Part shown: positions 62,617 to 64,000 of the stretch, piece by piece
How positions within the stretch are numbered: the stretch's first letter is position 1
Layout: the number at the start of each line of letters is the position of its first letter
Origin: Streptomyces sp. AV19
GTDB lineage: Bacteria > Actinomycetota > Actinomycetes > Streptomycetales > Streptomycetaceae
DNA: 64,000 nt
Direction of reading: 5' to 3'
Assembly (NCBI RefSeq): GCF_015999245.1
Contig: NZ_JAEAMR010000008.1
Span: forward strand, 1-64,000
Notes under the pieces: model-generated
The model's input: only the letters and a program-made list of their open reading frames with translations
What the model was told of the DNA's origin: nothing
Database searches by the model: none
Position numbers and translations under genes: made by a program

Positions 62617-63114
62617 ATGACGAAGCCGCCGACCAGCACGCCGGAGACCGGATCCGCCGAGGACTTCCTCCGCCTCGACCGGCAGCTGTGCTTCTCCCTG
62701 AACGCCGCCTCACGCGCCTTCGGCGCCGTCTACCGCAATCTCCTCAAGGACCTCGGGCTGACCTACCCGCAGTACCTGGTCATGCTCGCCCTGTGGGAGC
62801 ACGGCGAGCTGCCGGTGAAGAGGCTGGGCGAGCTGCTGCGCCTGGACTCCGGGACGCTCTCCCCCTTGCTCAAGCGCCTGGAGTCGGGCGGGCTGGTCCG
62901 GCGCGAGCGCAGCGCGCACGACGAGCGTTCCGTGATCGTGGGTGTCACCCCGGCCGGTACGGCCCTGCGCGAGCGGGCGGCGCTCGTGCCGCGCAGGATC
63001 ATGGCCGCCACCGGCTTCGACCTCCACGAGGCGGCGGAGCTGCGCGCGCTCCTGGACCGGCTCACGCTGGCGCTCGACGACGCGGCCCTCGACACCGCGC
63101 CGCCCTGTGACTGA
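62617..63114 (+). CDS. ohrR: MarR-family peroxide sensor OhrR
   Basis: 165 residues from ATG 62617. The sensing Cys lies in LDRQLCFSLNAASRAF near residue 22, in the position of the reactive Cys of OhrR, and the partner tyrosines appear in GAVYRN and TYPQYLVM. The winged helix is VKRLGELLRLDSGTLSPLLKRLESGGLVRRERSAHDERSVIVGVT. OhrR represses ohr and itself until the Cys is oxidised by organic peroxide. The gene arrangement (divergent from ohr) confirms the role. Confidence 0.93.
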   Translation: MTKPPTSTPETGSAEDFLRLDRQLCFSLNAASRAFGAVYRNLLKDLGLTYPQYLVMLALWEHGELPVKRLGELLRLDSGTLSPLLKRLESGGLVRRERSAHDERSVIVGVTPAGTALRERAALVPRRIMAATGFDLHEAAELRALLDRLTLALDDAALDTAPPCD

Positions 63115-63183
63115 TCCCCACCGGACGGCGCGGGGGCGCGACGGAGGTTCGTCCGCCCTCCCCAGTGGGGAGACAGTGACACC

Positions 63184-64000
63184 GTGAGCGAAGAACTGGC
63201 CCTGAACGTCGGCCCGTCGGGCATCGAGATGGCCTACGAGCGGTTCGGCGACCCCGCCTCGCCGCCCGTGTTGCTGGTGATGGGCGCGGGAGCCCAGATG
63301 ATCTACTGGCCGGACGGTTTCTGCGCGGAACTCGTCCGCCACGGCCTGCACGTGATCCGGTTCGACAGCCGCGACTGCGGCAGATCGACCCGCTTCCACG
63401 ACGCCCCCGCGCCCGGTCTCCGAGCCGCGCCGGCCGGTGACGTCTCCTCGGCTTCCTACACGCTGTCGGACATGGCCGCCGACACGGTCGGCCTGCTCGA
63501 CGCCCTCGGCCTCGGCAGCGCCCATCTCGTGGGCGGGTCCCTGGGCGGGATGGTCGCCCAGACGATCGCGATCGAGCATCCGGGCCGGGTCCGGTCGCTG
63601 ACGTCGATGATGTCGACCACCGGTGAAGCCGGCGTCGGCCGGACCGACTTCGCGGCGATCGCGGGATGCGGGACGGCCCCGGACGACCGCCGGGAGTACA
63701 TCGACTGGGAGGTCCGGGCCGCCCGGGTGATCGGTTCCCCCGGGTTCGCGTTCGACGAGGCCGAGGCGGCCGACCGGGCCGGCCGCGCCTACGACCGGGG
63801 TCTCGACCCCCTGGGCACGGCCCGCCAGTACCTCGCGGCCCTGGCCTCGGGGGACCGCACGGCCCGGCTGCGGTCGCTCACCGTGCCGACGCTCGTCGTC
63901 CACGGCACCGACGACGTCCTGTGCGACATCAGCGGCGGCCGGGCCACGGCCGCGGCCGTCCCCGGCGCGGAACTGCTCGTCCTCGACGGCATGGGGCACA
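63184..64000 (+). CDS. Alpha/beta hydrolase, 3' end beyond the window
   Basis: The frame opens at GTG 63184 (GGGGAG upstream) and is still open at the window end, giving at least 272 residues. The oxyanion region is VLLVMGAGAQMIYW, the nucleophile elbow is VGGSLGGM, the acid is likely Asp in VVHGTDDVL, and the last visible residues (DGMGH) carry the catalytic His. So the core is complete and only the final helix is cut. It resembles non-haem haloperoxidase / esterase-like hydrolases. The gene follows ohrR by 69 bases and might be co-transcribed with it. Confidence 0.85.
   Translation, partial: MSEELALNVGPSGIEMAYERFGDPASPPVLLVMGAGAQMIYWPDGFCAELVRHGLHVIRFDSRDCGRSTRFHDAPAPGLRAAPAGDVSSASYTLSDMAADTVGLLDALGLGSAHLVGGSLGGMVAQTIAIEHPGRVRSLTSMMSTTGEAGVGRTDFAAIAGCGTAPDDRREYIDWEVRAARVIGSPGFAFDEAEAADRAGRAYDRGLDPLGTARQYLAALASGDRTARLRSLTVPTLVVHGTDDVLCDISGGRATAAAVPGAELLVLDGMGH

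Overview
The window is very GC-rich DNA with Streptomyces gene style: short Shine-Dalgarno sites, GTG starts, many secreted proteins and MFS pumps. It opens with a tap-tpg pair, the telomere-binding protein and terminal protein of linear Streptomyces replicons. Together with pieces of ttrA-like helicases, many broken genes and transposon debris, this points to the arm of a linear chromosome or a large linear plasmid. The species cannot be told from the sequence.

Layout. 0.1-2.8 kb: tap-tpg on the minus strand. 2.8-10 kb: accessory and decaying genes (lspA remnant, hydrolase and SDR fragments, an SDR-amidohydrolase operon, a frameshifted TPR gene, a cysteine hydrolase, a truncated activator-dependent glycosyltransferase). 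10.2-15.8 kb: ABM monooxygenase, POT transporter, MscS channel, secreted esterase, tandem GNAT enzyme. 15.8-29.3 kb: a compact polyketide locus with a single 2479-residue highly reducing PKS (KS-AT-DH-MT-ER-KR-ACP), two P450s, an MFS exporter coupled to a gamma-carbonic anhydrase, and a secreted lipase. 29.5-34 kb: MFS-MarR pair and a class A penicillin-binding protein with an altered SxxK motif.

34.4-48.1 kb is a mosaic built by one family of Mu/Tn7-like transposons (DDE transposase plus AAA ATPase). It holds one intact operon, a transposase-N-terminus/ATPase fusion, a truncated second transposase and remnants of a third copy. The third copy is fused in frame to the tail of a type I-E CRISPR cas6e gene. 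Between these lie a zinc-hook Rad50-like ATPase facing a nucleotidyltransferase, fragments of helicase-associated-domain helicases and an EVE-like/PD-(D/E)XK protein. It reads as a small, partly eroded defence island.

48.6-50.5 kb: a secreted NucA/NucB-type nuclease followed by a DUF6924-like protein, a plausible toxin-immunity pair. 51.6-64 kb: DEAD-box RNA helicase, a divergent LysR-MFS pair sharing a palindromic operator, PfkB kinase, an orphan ABBA aromatic prenyltransferase, a membrane NACHT NTPase, the ohr-ohrR redox pair and an alpha/beta hydrolase cut by the window end.

All functions are inferred from reading motifs; no database search was run.
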